Positions 11,140 through 21,621 of a stretch of 64,000 bases of DNA are shown in pieces. Positions within the stretch are counted from its first letter, which is position 1. Each line of letters opens with the position of its first letter. The stretch covers positions 12,450,402-12,514,401 of the forward strand of contig CM055113.1 of the NCBI GenBank assembly GCA_029204225.1. The letters run 5' to 3'. A program made the translations under genes and the position numbers. This DNA is from Diphasiastrum complanatum (taxonomy: Eukaryota > Streptophyta > Lycopodiopsida > Lycopodiales > Lycopodiaceae). The notes beneath the pieces were generated by a model, which saw nothing but the letters and a program-made list of their open reading frames with translations, was not told the origin of the DNA and did not search any database.

Positions 11140-11638
11140 GCCCTTCACGCTTACGCGACGTGCCGAAGTCGCATTTCCACTTCTTGTACCAGGGTACCAT
11201 GTACAAGATAAGGATTAACGTGGACTCGATGGTCACTGTCGGCATTATGTCCGGTGACCACTAGGCCATCTCTCATTGTTAGGCAAGAGCCCCGATAAAA
11301 CCTTTCGTCACCCAAATTGCACCAAAAATTTTGATCCAGACTAACAATGTGTACCTGATAGAGGCTATCATGGAACCAGTCATTCAGGTGGCTGCGCATC
11401 TATTGAACAACTTGCTGGTTTTTTCAATATTTCGCAAGGACATAATCCAGTCCACACTGCTGAGTCAGATTGTAGAGTCTTTCCTGGGATTTCTTGGCCC
11501 CACGGTTGTGTCATATGAGTGGCATACCTTCCTCATCCACGAATTAACAATCTCCATCAAACCAAACAATCGCGACCATATCGCAGCAGGTTCCCTGTTG
11601 TGTAACTTTGACTGTGCACTTCTCGAGACAAAAGTGCG
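11140..11638 (+). pseudogene. Unidentified degraded reading frame, part 1 (split by element B)
   Basis: The clearest stretch is 11331-11638, about 100 codons without a stop (MIQTNNVYLIEAIMEP...IVESFLGFLGP...LLETKV). Upstream, the same frame continues with at least two stops (phrases YQGTMYKIRINVDSMV and KPFVTQIAPKIL), which suggests an older gene already broken. Element B then inserts after the codon for V. If B and one GTGCG copy are removed, the frame runs on without a shift into the part at 15680. I do not recognise the family. It may be host or element derived. Confidence 0.5.
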
Positions 11639-12293
11639 TGTGAAAATTGTCAACATTTCCTAGCTAGTTTGAGGCCTAAATTGGCTAAAATTGTAAATAG
11701 TTTTGGTTCTGGAGTTTCACACGTGTGAACCAGGCCACAATGTTTTTATTTACTGTATTTTTTCAGTATGATGAAGTGTCAAACTTCATACCCTTCAAAA
11801 TGAGACCATTTTGATGTATTTTGGTCATATAAGCCATTTTTAGCTATTTTTCCTATATAGGGAATATCTAGGGTCAAGTACCTTCTAGAGAGAGGAGAGA
11901 GAGTCATCTTCCTCATCCATAAATAGTAGGGAAGTCGTGGAGAACAGGTTGGAGAAACCTTTTGTATGCTTCATTGAGATCAATAGATCATTGTCATTGT
12001 TTCTTCCTCCATTGAGAGCATTGTTGTGTGTATTGTCTTCAAGCTATTGTGTATGATCTTAGGTGCTTTCCAAAAGTGGTAGGCTGATGTATTATGGACT
12101 GTATAATGCTATTTTGGGCCGCACTTGATGTTTATGGAAGTTTCCATTTGTGATAAATGCTTTTTGATCAAGTTCTTTGCATTCTAGGTAGCATAGAATG
12201 TGTTGCCAATTCCTAGCTTATGTAGTTTGGAGTGCAAGCATTCAAGCCAATGATCTTGGAGTTTAGATCCACTTAGGATCTGTATTTTTCACA
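11639..12293 (+). repeat. 5' LTR of element B (655 bp)
   Basis: It starts TGTGAAAATT and ends GTATTTTTCACA, an 8-bp perfect terminal inverted repeat. CACACGTGTG lies at 11718-11727. A TATA-like CATAAATAG at about 11926-11934 follows a GAGAGAGG tract. The right edge is fixed by the primer site, and the left edge by the terminal inverted repeat and the GTGCG duplication. Confidence 0.9.
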
Positions 12294-12305
12294 TGGTATC
12301 AGAGC
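12294..12305 (+). other. Primer binding site of element B
   Basis: TGGTATCAGAGC follows the LTR end directly and is complementary to the initiator methionine tRNA 3' end. Confidence 0.92.
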
Positions 12306-13465
12306 TGGTTGGCTTCTATTTACAGTAAGTATTCCATTTTTGGTGATATTTGGATGTTTGATCAAGTTCTAGCATGATTTTGCATTGCTTTGTTGATCAA
12401 ATCTTACTAACCTTTGTTTTGTGAGTTGAACTTGTGGATCAAAAGCATATTTTAGGTCTATTGAAGATCAGAGGCTGAAAAGAAACTATTTTGGATCAGA
12501 TCATAACACGTAATCATTTGTGATTGTGAGGCTTGTGCATATTCAATACTAACAATGTTCTTTTCAATCCTATTGTTGACAATCTCCATTCTTGGATGAA
12601 CACTCTCCTTAAGTGGATGAAACTTCTCCTTAAGTGGATGACAAATGCTCTTTTGAGTGAGTTGTAATTCTCTTAAAGGCTGAGCAAAGCTCCCATTTGG
12701 ATGAAAGATCCCCTTTTTTGGGTGAACATATTGTAAGCTCCATTGTGAAGAGCATATTGTAAAGATTGTCATCAATTTTGGCATAAATTTTGGTGTACTT
12801 TGTTGAGCATGTAAGTAACTCTCCTTATGTAATTTGATTGGAGCATTTGCTGGAAGGTGTTAACCATTATGCAAGTGTGTTTTCAGGTTCTTAACAGGTT
12901 GAGGAACATTCTCATGTGAAGTGATCTTAGATCTACATCTAAACACCAAGATTTGACAAGATAGTGAAGCTAGTCTTGTGATTCACTAAGTGTGCTCATT
13001 CATTCACCTCTAAATCTTGTATTTATCACTTGCTGGAGTTTATAAACTTTTAGAAGTGTGGTTTACATGTGGTTTTACAGGTTGAATCAATATCTTAGTG
13101 TGTTTATCATATGTTGATCAAGTTTGTTCATTACTAGGTAATCTTGGCATCCTAGTTTTGGGTATTTTCTAAGAATGCAAGTAACTCTTCACACCATAAC
13201 TTGATTTGGTCACTTGCTGGAAAGTTTGAGAGCTTAAGCAAGAGTGTGTTCAGGTTGGTTTGATTTTGTAATCCATTCTTAGTGTGTGCAAAGTGTTGCA
13301 TGTGTTTCAATCTTCCTTTCTATGCTTGGAAACCATCTAGGTTCAAGATAGAAGTGTTTTAGGGTCCTAAATCTTCATAGATCTCTTTATCTATCATTTG
13401 TTGAGAGAAAAGTGAGTGCTAAGTGCTTTAGGACAGAACCTAAAAGTTGAAGAAACATCAGAATC
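12306..13465 (+). other. Long untranslated leader of element B
   Basis: 1.16 kb separates the primer site from gag. It shows no long ORF on the plus strand. Phrases recur loosely (ACTTGCTGGA(A/G) at about 12846, 13030 and 13213; AAGTAACTCT at 12811 and 13180), suggesting an internal expansion of a roughly 180-370-bp unit. Confidence 0.65.
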
Positions 13466-14260
13466 ATGGCTTCCAATGGTGGGATCATGCTAGAGTCTAG
13501 TGAAAGGTTGAGTTCATCAAACTACTCTACTTGGAAAGTGAGGATGGAGTCCTTACTTGAGTTGAATGAACTCATGGACATAGTTGCAGAAATTGAAGAG
13601 AGACCTCTCACACTTCAAGAGCAACAAAGGTTTGATAAGAAGGCCAAAAGGGCTCTTCATATCATTAAAATGAATGTTACAAATGAACTTCTCAAGGAAG
13701 TTGGAAAGTGTCAAAGTGCAAGTGAGGCATGGAATGCCTTAAAGAAGCTCTTTGAATCAAAGTCCACATCTAGGGTATTGACCCTAAGGAGACAAATATT
13801 TTCTAGTAGGCAAAGAGAGGGTGAAAGTGCTCATGCATTTATCTTGAGAGTTAAGTCCCTAAGTGATGATTTAGCATGCATTGATGAGAACATAAAAGAT
13901 GGTGAAATAGTCCAAGTTATGTTGAATGGTTTGCTAAATGAACATGCTAACCTTGTGCAAAGTTTTGCCATTCAAAGAGTCTTGCCAAGTGTGGTTGAGT
14001 TGCAAGAAATCTTATTGGCTGAAGAACATAGGTTGCAATCAAAGCTTGATGGTGCATCCTTGCAAGGTGGAGGTGAAGAGGCTGTCTTCACAAAAGGCAA
14101 ATTCAAGGGCAAAGGTAAAGGCAAAGGGAAATGGTCCAAAGGTGGTAACTTTGATCATGATGATCACTCTTCCTCTTCCTCTTCTACTAAGAACAATAAG
14201 TCAAAGTTCAAGTGCTTTTATTGTGGGATAAAAGGTCATTTTGCAAATGAATGTTTGTAG
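13466..14260 (+). CDS. gag: Intact copia gag with zinc knuckle (element B)
   Basis: The 264-residue protein forms the particle shell and binds element RNA. It starts MASNGGIMLESSERLSSSNY, shared with the gags at 38536 and 48228, which fixes the start codon. Residues about 20-190 are the UBN2-type gag domain (STWKVRMESLLELNELM, HIIKMNVTNELLKEVGKC, SEAWNALKKLFESKSTSR, FAIQRVLPSVVELQEIL). Lys/Gly-rich GKFKGKGKGKGKWSKG follows, then the CCHC knuckle CFYCGIKGHFANEC at the end. The frame stops right after NECL, where the next sequence is inverted protease/integrase DNA. The protein could still be made, but without its normal pol fusion. Confidence 0.9.
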   Translation: MASNGGIMLESSERLSSSNYSTWKVRMESLLELNELMDIVAEIEERPLTLQEQQRFDKKAKRALHIIKMNVTNELLKEVGKCQSASEAWNALKKLFESKSTSRVLTLRRQIFSSRQREGESAHAFILRVKSLSDDLACIDENIKDGEIVQVMLNGLLNEHANLVQSFAIQRVLPSVVELQEILLAEEHRLQSKLDGASLQGGGEEAVFTKGKFKGKGKGKGKWSKGGNFDHDDHSSSSSSTKNNKSKFKCFYCGIKGHFANECL

Positions 14261-14261
14261 A

Positions 14262-15328
14262 AGGAATGTACACTTTGTAAGCCTTGCTTACTTCACTATA
14301 GCCAACAAACACACCCTTCTTTGATGAAGGATCTTCTTTAGTTCTATCATCAAGTGTGATATTGACAAAACATGTACATCCAAAGATCCTACAATGCTTG
14401 ACACTCGGCCTTCTACCATAAAGAACCTCATGAGGAGTTTTACCATCCAAGGAAGCACTTGTCCATCTATTACATAGATAGTTAGCACATGCTAAAGCTT
14501 CCCCCCAAAAAGACTTAGCAAGATTAGCATGTAGTCTCATTGCCTTGGCACATTCACAAAGGGTTCTATTCTTCCTCTCGGCCACTCCATTCTGTTGTGG
14601 AGTCCTAGGACTAGACATCTCCCTCTTAATCCCATGTGCTATACAAAAGTCTTTGAACCTATTTGAGGTGTATTCCCCTCCATTATCAGATCTTAAGCAT
14701 TTGATCTTTGTATTGAATTGGTTTTCCATTTCATTCTTGAACTTGACAAATGCAGCAAACACTTCATCCTTACTTTTAAGAAGATAGATCCAAGTATACC
14801 TACTAAAGTCATCAATGAAAGTTGCATACATCTTTGCCCCACCATTGCTAGTTGTACTAGAAGAATGAATATCAGAATGCACAAGTTGAAAAGCTTCTTT
14901 AGATCTAGAAGTAGATCTAGAATAAGCAAGTCTATGAGATTTGGACAAGGCACAATGTTCACAAACACTATTGTTTGCAACAAGACTTTTAGGGAGACCA
15001 AGAACAAGCTCTTTCTTTGCCATTACCTCCAAAGATTTGAAGTTGGGATGGCCCAACCTCTTGTGCCAAACTTCTTGGTTTGTCAATTGCTCCCTAGCCA
15101 TACATCCTTCATGATTAGAGATGACACATGCATCAAGCTTGAAAAGTTTACCATGCCTCCTACCTTGAGCAATCAAGGATCCACATTTACTTATCAAACA
15201 TGCATCTCCAATGAACTCCACATCAAGTCCTTTGTCAATCATTTGACTTACACTAAGCAAATTCTTAGTGATTGAAGGAATGTACAAAACATTTTCAAGA
15301 TTTGCTTTCCTATTTGTTGAAAGGGAAA
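14262..15328 (-). pseudogene. Inverted protease-end/integrase block inside element B
   Basis: On the minus strand, 15287-14208 is open for 359 codons. It begins at the end of the protease region (STNRKANLENVLYIPS) and continues with the pre-integrase zinc finger (VWHKRLGHPNF, CEHCALSKSHR). The integrase core follows (VHSDIH, FIDDFSRYTWIYLLKSK, CLRSDNGGEYTS, PQQNGVAERKNRTL), so the D,D,E residues appear present. It ends at VGYSEVSKAYKVYIPS at the junction with gag, and the last about 18 codons of the ORF read antisense gag. The protease catalytic DSGA part and everything after integrase are missing. It has no initiator of its own, so expression as an enzyme is unlikely. Confidence 0.92.
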
Positions 15329-15679
15329 AACAGGTTGGAGAAACCTTTTGTATGCTTCATTGAGATCAATAGATCATTGTCATTGTTTCTTCCTCCATTG
15401 AGAGCATTGTTGTGTGTATTGTCTTCAAGCTATTGTGTATGATCTTAGGTGCTTTCCAAAAGTGGTGGGCTGATGTATTATGGACTGTATAATGCTATTT
15501 TGGGCCGCACTTGATGTTTATGGAAGTTTCCATTTGTGATAAATGCTTTTTGATCAAGTTCTTTGCATTCTAGGTAGCATAGAATGTGTTGCCAATTCCT
15601 AGCTTATGTAGTTTGGAGTGCAAGCATTCAAGCCAATGATCTTGGAGTTTAGATCCACTTAGGGTCTGTATTTTTCACA
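15329..15679 (+). repeat. Truncated 3' LTR of element B
   Basis: It matches 11943-12293 without gaps and with two mismatches seen by eye. The first 304 bp of the LTR are missing. The left join falls in an A-run (GGGAAAAAC), consistent with a few bases of microhomology. Confidence 0.95.
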
Positions 15680-16403
15680 GTGCGCGAGTTTCGCCGCTCC
15701 AACATCTTATCATCTGTTGTGTCACCCACTAACCTTTATCCTCCATCAACTACATCCCTGTCTGCCCAACCTACAGTCACTGACATGACGGCCAGCAAAA
15801 GAATGTGTGGCGTTGCCCCCTCTTCCTCATCCCAACCTGCTACTAGTGCAGCCCGCTACCACTGTTTCTGTTGTCGCTCCTCTTCCTTCTGTTCCACCCA
15901 CAACTGCTGTTTTTGTTTCCATTCCCATCTCCTTTGTCGATACTACTTCTATCTCTGTTCAGTTTTCTACCACCCCTTCCATTAGTATCGCATCCTCCAT
16001 TACTCATGTTCCCACCGATGTTCCTCTCTAGTTCAATCCTGCTGATTCCCATTTGTCTTCGGACACTCTGGCATGGATGCAGGTCATCAACTTTTCACCA
16101 CCATGCCAGACCACTTCCGCCCCATCTTCTCCTTCTGTCCTCAACACCACCCTACAGTTCCCCTCTATTCCATCCATTCTCTCGTTTGGACAAACTGTCC
16201 CCATCCCTGTTTCCACTTCTGTTCCTACCACACCACCCATTTCTCCATCGAAGGCTGTTGAGGGCAACCAACCATTGCCTAATGATGCATTTGTACAAAT
16301 GATTTTTCTTCCAATACTAGATTGGGCAAATCCCTTTGCCCCAAATGACAAAAGGTCACCGGAGAAACTCATTAAAGACAATGACGACGACAATGTCACC
16401 TTT
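15680..16403 (+). pseudogene. Unidentified degraded reading frame, part 2 (Pro/Ser/Thr-rich)
   Basis: It continues in frame from the part at 11331-11638 once element B is removed (V|REFRRSNILSSVVSPT). The segment is rich in Pro, Ser and Thr (SSSSQPATSAA, APLPSVPPTTAVFVSIP, VPIPVSTSVPTTPPISPSKA), like a disordered linker. A frame change lies near 15850 and a TAG stop at 16029-16031. After that stop the frame is open again to about 16403, where an LTR-like repeat begins. The product is unknown. Confidence 0.45.
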
Positions 16404-16660
16404 GGTTGTTTTAGTTCATTTCTTCAAAACTATAGTTTTAGTTCATTTATGTAGATAGAACATTTACGGCCAATTTCACCGCTTATCAGCAATCAATGAC
16501 AAGGAATCGGATGGATGCCAACGGAAACCAGCCAACTGGCAATCGTAATTGACGACCTAATTTCTTAGAATAAATAGTTGTTCATATTCATACAGTTTTC
16601 AAGTCAGGAAGTATTGCAAGTTAGCTCTCTATCTAGCATGTAATAAGGAAGTTAGCTCAC
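16404..16660 (+). repeat. LTR fragment of copia family F
   Basis: It matches 17967-18150 in the same orientation, for example TTTTAGTTCATTTCT, GAACATTTACGGCCAATTTC and AATAGTTGTTCATATTCATA. It holds an extra segment of about 50 bp absent from the downstream copy. It is probably the end of the 5' LTR of the element whose RNase H lies at 17 kb. No primer site was seen after it. Confidence 0.7.
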
Positions 16661-17014
16661 TCTTCTTGCCCTAAAATGAAACCCTAGTTAGATCCTATAG
16701 TAATGCTTGGTAGGTAGCTAGTTGGTCAAATTTTCACCTTAAATTTAGGTGTAGGTCCTATAAAGTAGGGATGACCACCAAATAGACATGACCAACTCTC
16801 TCGACTTGACCTAACCTACATTAGGAGTGGGTTGCCATGTGGCATCTTGGCCTTCCATGTGTGAAACCCAATTATACACAATATTTACAAAATTCTACAT
16901 GGCTAGATTTGTCAAAATAGGCTATTTTTCACATAACACATTGGAAGGCTCTTATCAGAGTCATGAGATATTTTTGAGCTACTATAAACTTTTGCATTTG
17001 TTATGGAACAGTCA
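16661..17014. other. Non-coding spacer inside family F remains
   Basis: No coding motif was recognised. It lies between an LTR fragment and the RNase H relic of the same family, so it is probably heavily deleted internal DNA. Confidence 0.4.
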
Positions 17015-17500
17015 ACAATAACAAACTCAATTTCCTCAGTGGTTACACAAATGCGAGTTGGACAGGAGATGTAGACACTCGTAAATCTACTTTCGGATTT
17101 ACATTCTTCCTCAACAATGGTCCAATTTCTTGAAATAGTTGCAAGCAATCTTCGATAGCTCTATCTTCCACAGAATTAGGGTATATCGCAACCTCTCAAA
17201 CTACAAAGGAAGCAATTTGATTGAAGAACTTACTCTCAGATATCGGTCTGAATCAATATGCTCCGACGACATTATTTTGTGATAATCAAAGAGCCATTGC
17301 TTTATCAGCCAACCCTATATTTCATTTCAGGAGTAAGCACATTGAACTAAAATATCATTTTGTCAGAAGCAAAGTTCTCAACAAAGAAATCAGGTTGCAG
17401 TATTGTAGAATGCAAGATATGATAGCTGGTATTTTTACCAAAGCATTAAGTTTGGATACACACAGAAGATTCTATGTAGAACTAAATTTGAAGGTCAAGG
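17015..17500 (+). pseudogene. Copia RNase H relic (family F)
   Basis: RNase H removes the RNA strand during reverse transcription. Visible motifs run in order: GYTNASWTGD, STFGFTFFLNNGPIS, SSIALSSTELGYIATS, WLKNLL-like KNLLSDIGL, FCDNQRAIALSANPIFHFRSKHIELKYHFVR, and the end YCRMQDMIAGIFTKAL. A few stops interrupt the first half, and 17221-17556 is open. RT and integrase are absent. Confidence 0.85.
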
Positions 17501-17517
17501 CATTCAAGATTCAGATT

Positions 17518-17526
17518 AAGGGGGAG
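17518..17526 (+). other. Polypurine tract of family F
   Basis: AAGGGGGAG immediately precedes the LTR start TGTTGGATTATTC at 17527. It primes plus-strand DNA synthesis. Confidence 0.88.
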
Positions 17527-18260
17527 TGTTGGATTATTCTCCTTCTTACTAATTGAATAATCGATTTTAATCATCATCCGTTGTTTATCCAGTTCTGCGA
17601 ATTTTCTCGTGTTTTTACAATCTGCAGTTTTACAAGTATTTTTACAGTCTACAGTAGTACAAGGAGTTTTACCACAGTGTCGTGTTTCTTTGTCACTTTG
17701 GTTTTTTTCATTTTTGAAGTTGTTGCCTGTCAAGAATCTCATGTAAAGATGCAGTGTCCTTTTCGCATGTTTTGCCTATCAGGATTTGCGAGCAAATATG
17801 CAGTCGCATTTTTATCTGACAGAATGTCGCATTTTTTGCTTTCTCCAAAGAGCCTCAAAATGTTAAGGAAATGACTATGGCAAAGTGTGGGGCAACTCTA
17901 AATGAGATTTAAAGGCACTCTCTCCTTTTTTGCAAAATCTCGACACTGTCGCTATTTTGCGATAGTGTCGCTTGTGGCTGTTTTAGTTCATTTCTGCAGA
18001 ACTACAGTTTTGGTTCATTTATGCAGACAGAACATTTACGGCCAATTTCACCGCTTATCATCAATCAATAACAAGGAACCGGATGGATGTATAAATAGTT
18101 GTTCATATTCATACAGTTTTCAAGTCAGCAAGTATTGCAAGTTAGCTCTCTATCAAGCTTTCAAGCTTGAACTCTCTTGAGCATTCTAGCTTAGTCTTTT
18201 AGAGTTATATTCTAGAGTTGCTATTGCACTATCAGCATAGCTACTTATTATCAAACTTAT
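17527..18260 (+). repeat. 3' LTR of copia family F (right edge uncertain)
   Basis: The left edge TGTTGGATTATTCTCC is fixed by the polypurine tract. The same start, inverted and mutated, occurs at 41747. The segment 17967-18150 repeats at 16404-16660. The right edge is unclear, as no CA end with a target duplication could be fixed, so 18260 is an estimate. Confidence 0.7.
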
Positions 18261-21200
18261 CTTCAGTTACTCAGAGACAACTTAGAGTGCACGGTTTCTA
18301 TCTGCTATTGCTTTACGCTCATTGGCATCTGATTTTCTTTTTCTGAATCAATACTATCCTTTATTGCGTTCAGTATATCTCAAAATGCATGCATCTCTGT
18401 ATTGCTTTTGTAGCTCATAAAAATTGTCTGAGAATTCAATGCTTCATGTTTGGCTACGTAATCACTTAGTATCTAGCAATTTCAAAGTTGGTTGCTAAAG
18501 ATTGAACGTGATTTCCATCACTATTGCTTTGCTCAATTTTGATAGGCGTAGTTATGCACTGGAAGTAAGAAGTTTTTGCTACAATTATCTAACCTATTTT
18601 CGACACATTTTGTGTTGACACCTGTCTTCCTCACTGTGCTAACTTCTGATGGTGGCAGGTACCAGCTGGATGTCTTGAAATTTGTTTCGCTACACGGTGC
18701 TTTCTTTCTTTGAAGTATTGTATGCTTTCAGCTATGTTTTACTTTGTTGGATTATGAATAAAGGTTTTAAAAGGTTTGGTCTTGCTTTGGCAAGAGGAGC
18801 TATGTTTCGTTAGTCTATCTATTTGCATCCTTGAGGTGTAAGCGACTATCCTTTGGTCAGGATAGTATCAGACCTTTACCTTACGTGGATTCATAAGCTA
18901 ACAAAGGCTTTTTTTCATGGTTCAGTCCTTAGGTTGGTTTCGGGATGGTGTTGTCTTGTCATGTGCCAACCTTAGCATTCAAACATCTAATCCATTCATT
19001 AAACATCAAATTACAATGGAACTGCAAGAAATCAAGAAACTAGTCAAAAATCAAGAAACTAGTCAAAAATCAAGAAAATAGCTAAAAGTAACAAAACTTC
19101 ACCAAAATAGACAAAGTAAGGTATCTTTATTCATGATTATTGATCATTCACAAGATAGGGGCCTCAGTCTAGATCATGATCATAGCTCTCATGTGATTTT
19201 AGGCACATGAAGCACTTTCTCCATCAAGAAAGCTCTCCAAGAGAAGCTCCAAGATCTCTTAAAACTCAAAATTACAAAATGAGCAATAGCCTCCATGTTT
19301 AGCATGACCTCATCTATTTATAATGGTCATTTGTGCCTCTACTATAGATTTGGGGCCTTATTTAGCTAAATTACAACCATTATTACAATTTTGCTATTCT
19401 CAATTATAGTGAGGTTGTTCGAACCACTTTATTAACTGTCCTATTGGCTAGTTCCAATCTTAGATGACAATCACATTAAATTTATGGCAATGCCTCAATG
19501 TCCTTGTTTTATTTGATCTAATTTTCACTATTGGGGTATATTTTGCAATTTTTGCTCAAAAACTTTAATATTCAATAGTCATATTTAGAAAGCTTGTTGT
19601 CTAAATTTCATATAATTATGTTCAATGGCAAAATAACTAGTCTTAATTTTTACAATTTACTCTTGTATTGAAAACTTATTCAATATATAAACCTTTAATT
19701 GCTATTTTGAAATAAAAAAACATTGTTCAAGTGCACTTTGTCGTTACTATTTTTTTTAAAACATCAACAATCTTAAGAAATTGTTTAAAAATACAAAATG
19801 CATTCACAAAAATGACTCAAAGGTTATAAGAAAATTCCAAAATCAATATTATGTGCTGAAATGAACTCAAAACAAATCCCATTCTTCCCCCCTCTTACTC
19901 AAAAAGGAAAAAAAAAAACTCCACAACCACATTTCCTAACTGCTAATTTAGTCATAGTTATCAATGTTGTGCAAGTCTTTCAATTTTGTCTTTACATCAT
20001 TGATGTAGAACCCCAAGTATGGGTAACAAATGACACTCCTGAATCGAATAGGTCCGAATTAGTGTTTGAGTTTATAAATCCAAGCTATGATTATTTGCAT
20101 GCTACTTTTTTTTTGCACATGTATTGATAATAAAAATTGATAGCTTGCTATCAACACAAAATAGATTAATACCTTTGTCTATATTACATATCCCTTTGAT
20201 TCTATTAGCACAAATGTTTTGAGCTATTGAAAATTGGCACTTCAAACCATTTTTTTATAGATTGATAATTGGTTGGGTGTAAAAAATGTCATGTGTCCAG
20301 ATTCATTGAGTATAAAAAAAATCAAAGACCCACACAATGTTGGGTATGTGGTTTTGAGGTAAGCATATGCATCATTGGTGTGATGTAAGAAAGAGAAAAA
20401 TAGAATAATGATCAATCAAAATCATGAGATGTTTTGCTAGCTAAAGTTACAATTTTTGTAGATTTTTCATGATAATATCGATGATGCTAATTATGTGGAT
20501 AGTTGTCCTAAAAAATATCCATGTGTTTAAGTGGGCAACATAAAAATTCCTTTCTAAGGTTGTGAGGCTAAGTTAATGTTGATAGGAAATACCTTGAAAA
20601 TCAAAGATCTTAACAAACAAGATGAAATCATAGTACAATGATATATTTTACAAGAAGCATTTATGTCATGCATGATACGAATATTTTTTTATTTCTAATA
20701 TTTGTACTCATAATCTTTATTTGTAAAAATTCAAACCATATCTTTAATTTAAATGTTTTTTTGTTTTTGTTTTATAGTAGGTCTGATGATAATAAATTTT
20801 GAAGAACGTATGCCACCATAATAAGAGTGCACATCTAAATGGTATGAAAAGAAAAGATCATACCATGAATTCTAGTGAGACAATGGTTAAACAAAGGCGG
20901 TATTTAGGACAAATTTTGGTACAAACTTTTAAAAAGCTTAGTGTGATATATTTCATAAGAAATATTTTGTCATGCATGATATGCCAAATGTATTTTTATC
21001 TAATTTTTGTCATAATCTTTCTTTGAGAAAAAAAAAACATTATTTTTTATTCAATTGTTTCTTTACTTTTGTTGTGTAATTAGTATGATGACAATATTTT
21101 AAAGTCGACTTTCAAGCTTCTGAACACCTGCAACTAGTTCATTTAAGTTTTGTATCTATAATTTTCACTTTCTATAAATAATATTTCTAGTGCATGATAA

Positions 21201-21430
21201 AAATTTCAATGGATATTCCTCTTATAACTAATCTGAATGTATATTTTTGAATACAAGTGTACTATTTGATTAGGTTTTATTTGTATTTTCTTTTTGGTGA
21301 TAAATCCATCTAGACATATTGAATATGACATGTTAAAAGATCAATCTGGGATGTGGATGGCTGGAATCAAATAAAATTGTGTCAAAATTTAAGATTGGCA
21401 TTTGGTCCACTATGATTATGAAACGTGATT
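18261..21430. other. AT-rich non-coding DNA
   Basis: No gene was supported. Short ORFs up to 88 codons lack motifs. A small tandem AATCAAGAAACTAGTCAAA repeat lies at about 19031-19080. The stretch 19120-19330 reads like the antisense of an LTR (ATCTTTATTCATG, short Ser/Leu-poor segments), without defined edges. Confidence 0.4.
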
Positions 21431-21560
21431 GTTACTTGCTCTTTCATGTAAAAGGTAGCATGCCAAAGGCTCCTTTTGTCAAGAGCCAACAAAATTGCTA
21501 CCAACATTTAGGTTATGTTTCTAAAGGACATGCTTCCTTTTACATGAAAGAGCAAGTAAC
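21431..21560. repeat. Long inverted repeat: 32-bp stem, 66-nt loop
   Basis: The left arm 21431-21462 (starts GTTACTTGCTCTTTCATG) and right arm 21529-21560 (ends CATGAAAGAGCAAGTAAC) pair over 32 bp with one mismatch, around a 66-nt loop. On RNA this folds into a tight hairpin of microRNA-precursor size. On DNA it could be a small foldback element. No protein frame spans it convincingly. Confidence 0.9.
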
Positions 21561-21621
21561 ATAAATGATGCCTTTTGTAGTTGCCATTTCAAACCCTTAT
21601 GCTATGTATGGCATCATTTAT
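21561..21621. repeat. Second inverted repeat abutting the 21.4-kb hairpin
   Basis: ATAAATGATGCC (21561-21572) and GGCATCATTTAT (21610-21621) are perfect reverse complements around a 37-nt loop. They directly adjoin the larger hairpin. Confidence 0.8.

Larger units (their letters stand above)
11639..15679 (+). mobile_element. Element B: young Ty1-copia insertion, internally rearranged
   Basis: Both outer edges are defined. The 5' LTR opens TGTGAAAA at 11639 and the 3' LTR closes TTTTCACA at 15679. The 5-bp direct repeat GTGCG flanks the unit (11634-11638 and 15680-15684), which is the copia target-duplication length. Inside, in order, are the 5' LTR, primer site, leader and gag, then a protease/integrase block in opposite orientation, then the last 351 bp of the 3' LTR. 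RT and RNase H are missing. The shared 351 bp of the two LTRs differ at only two positions by eye, so the insertion is recent. Confidence 0.93.

Noticed and set aside
19861-20127. 88-codon ORF
   Set aside because: AT-rich, with Lys/Pro and Phe runs, no motif, and in a featureless region.
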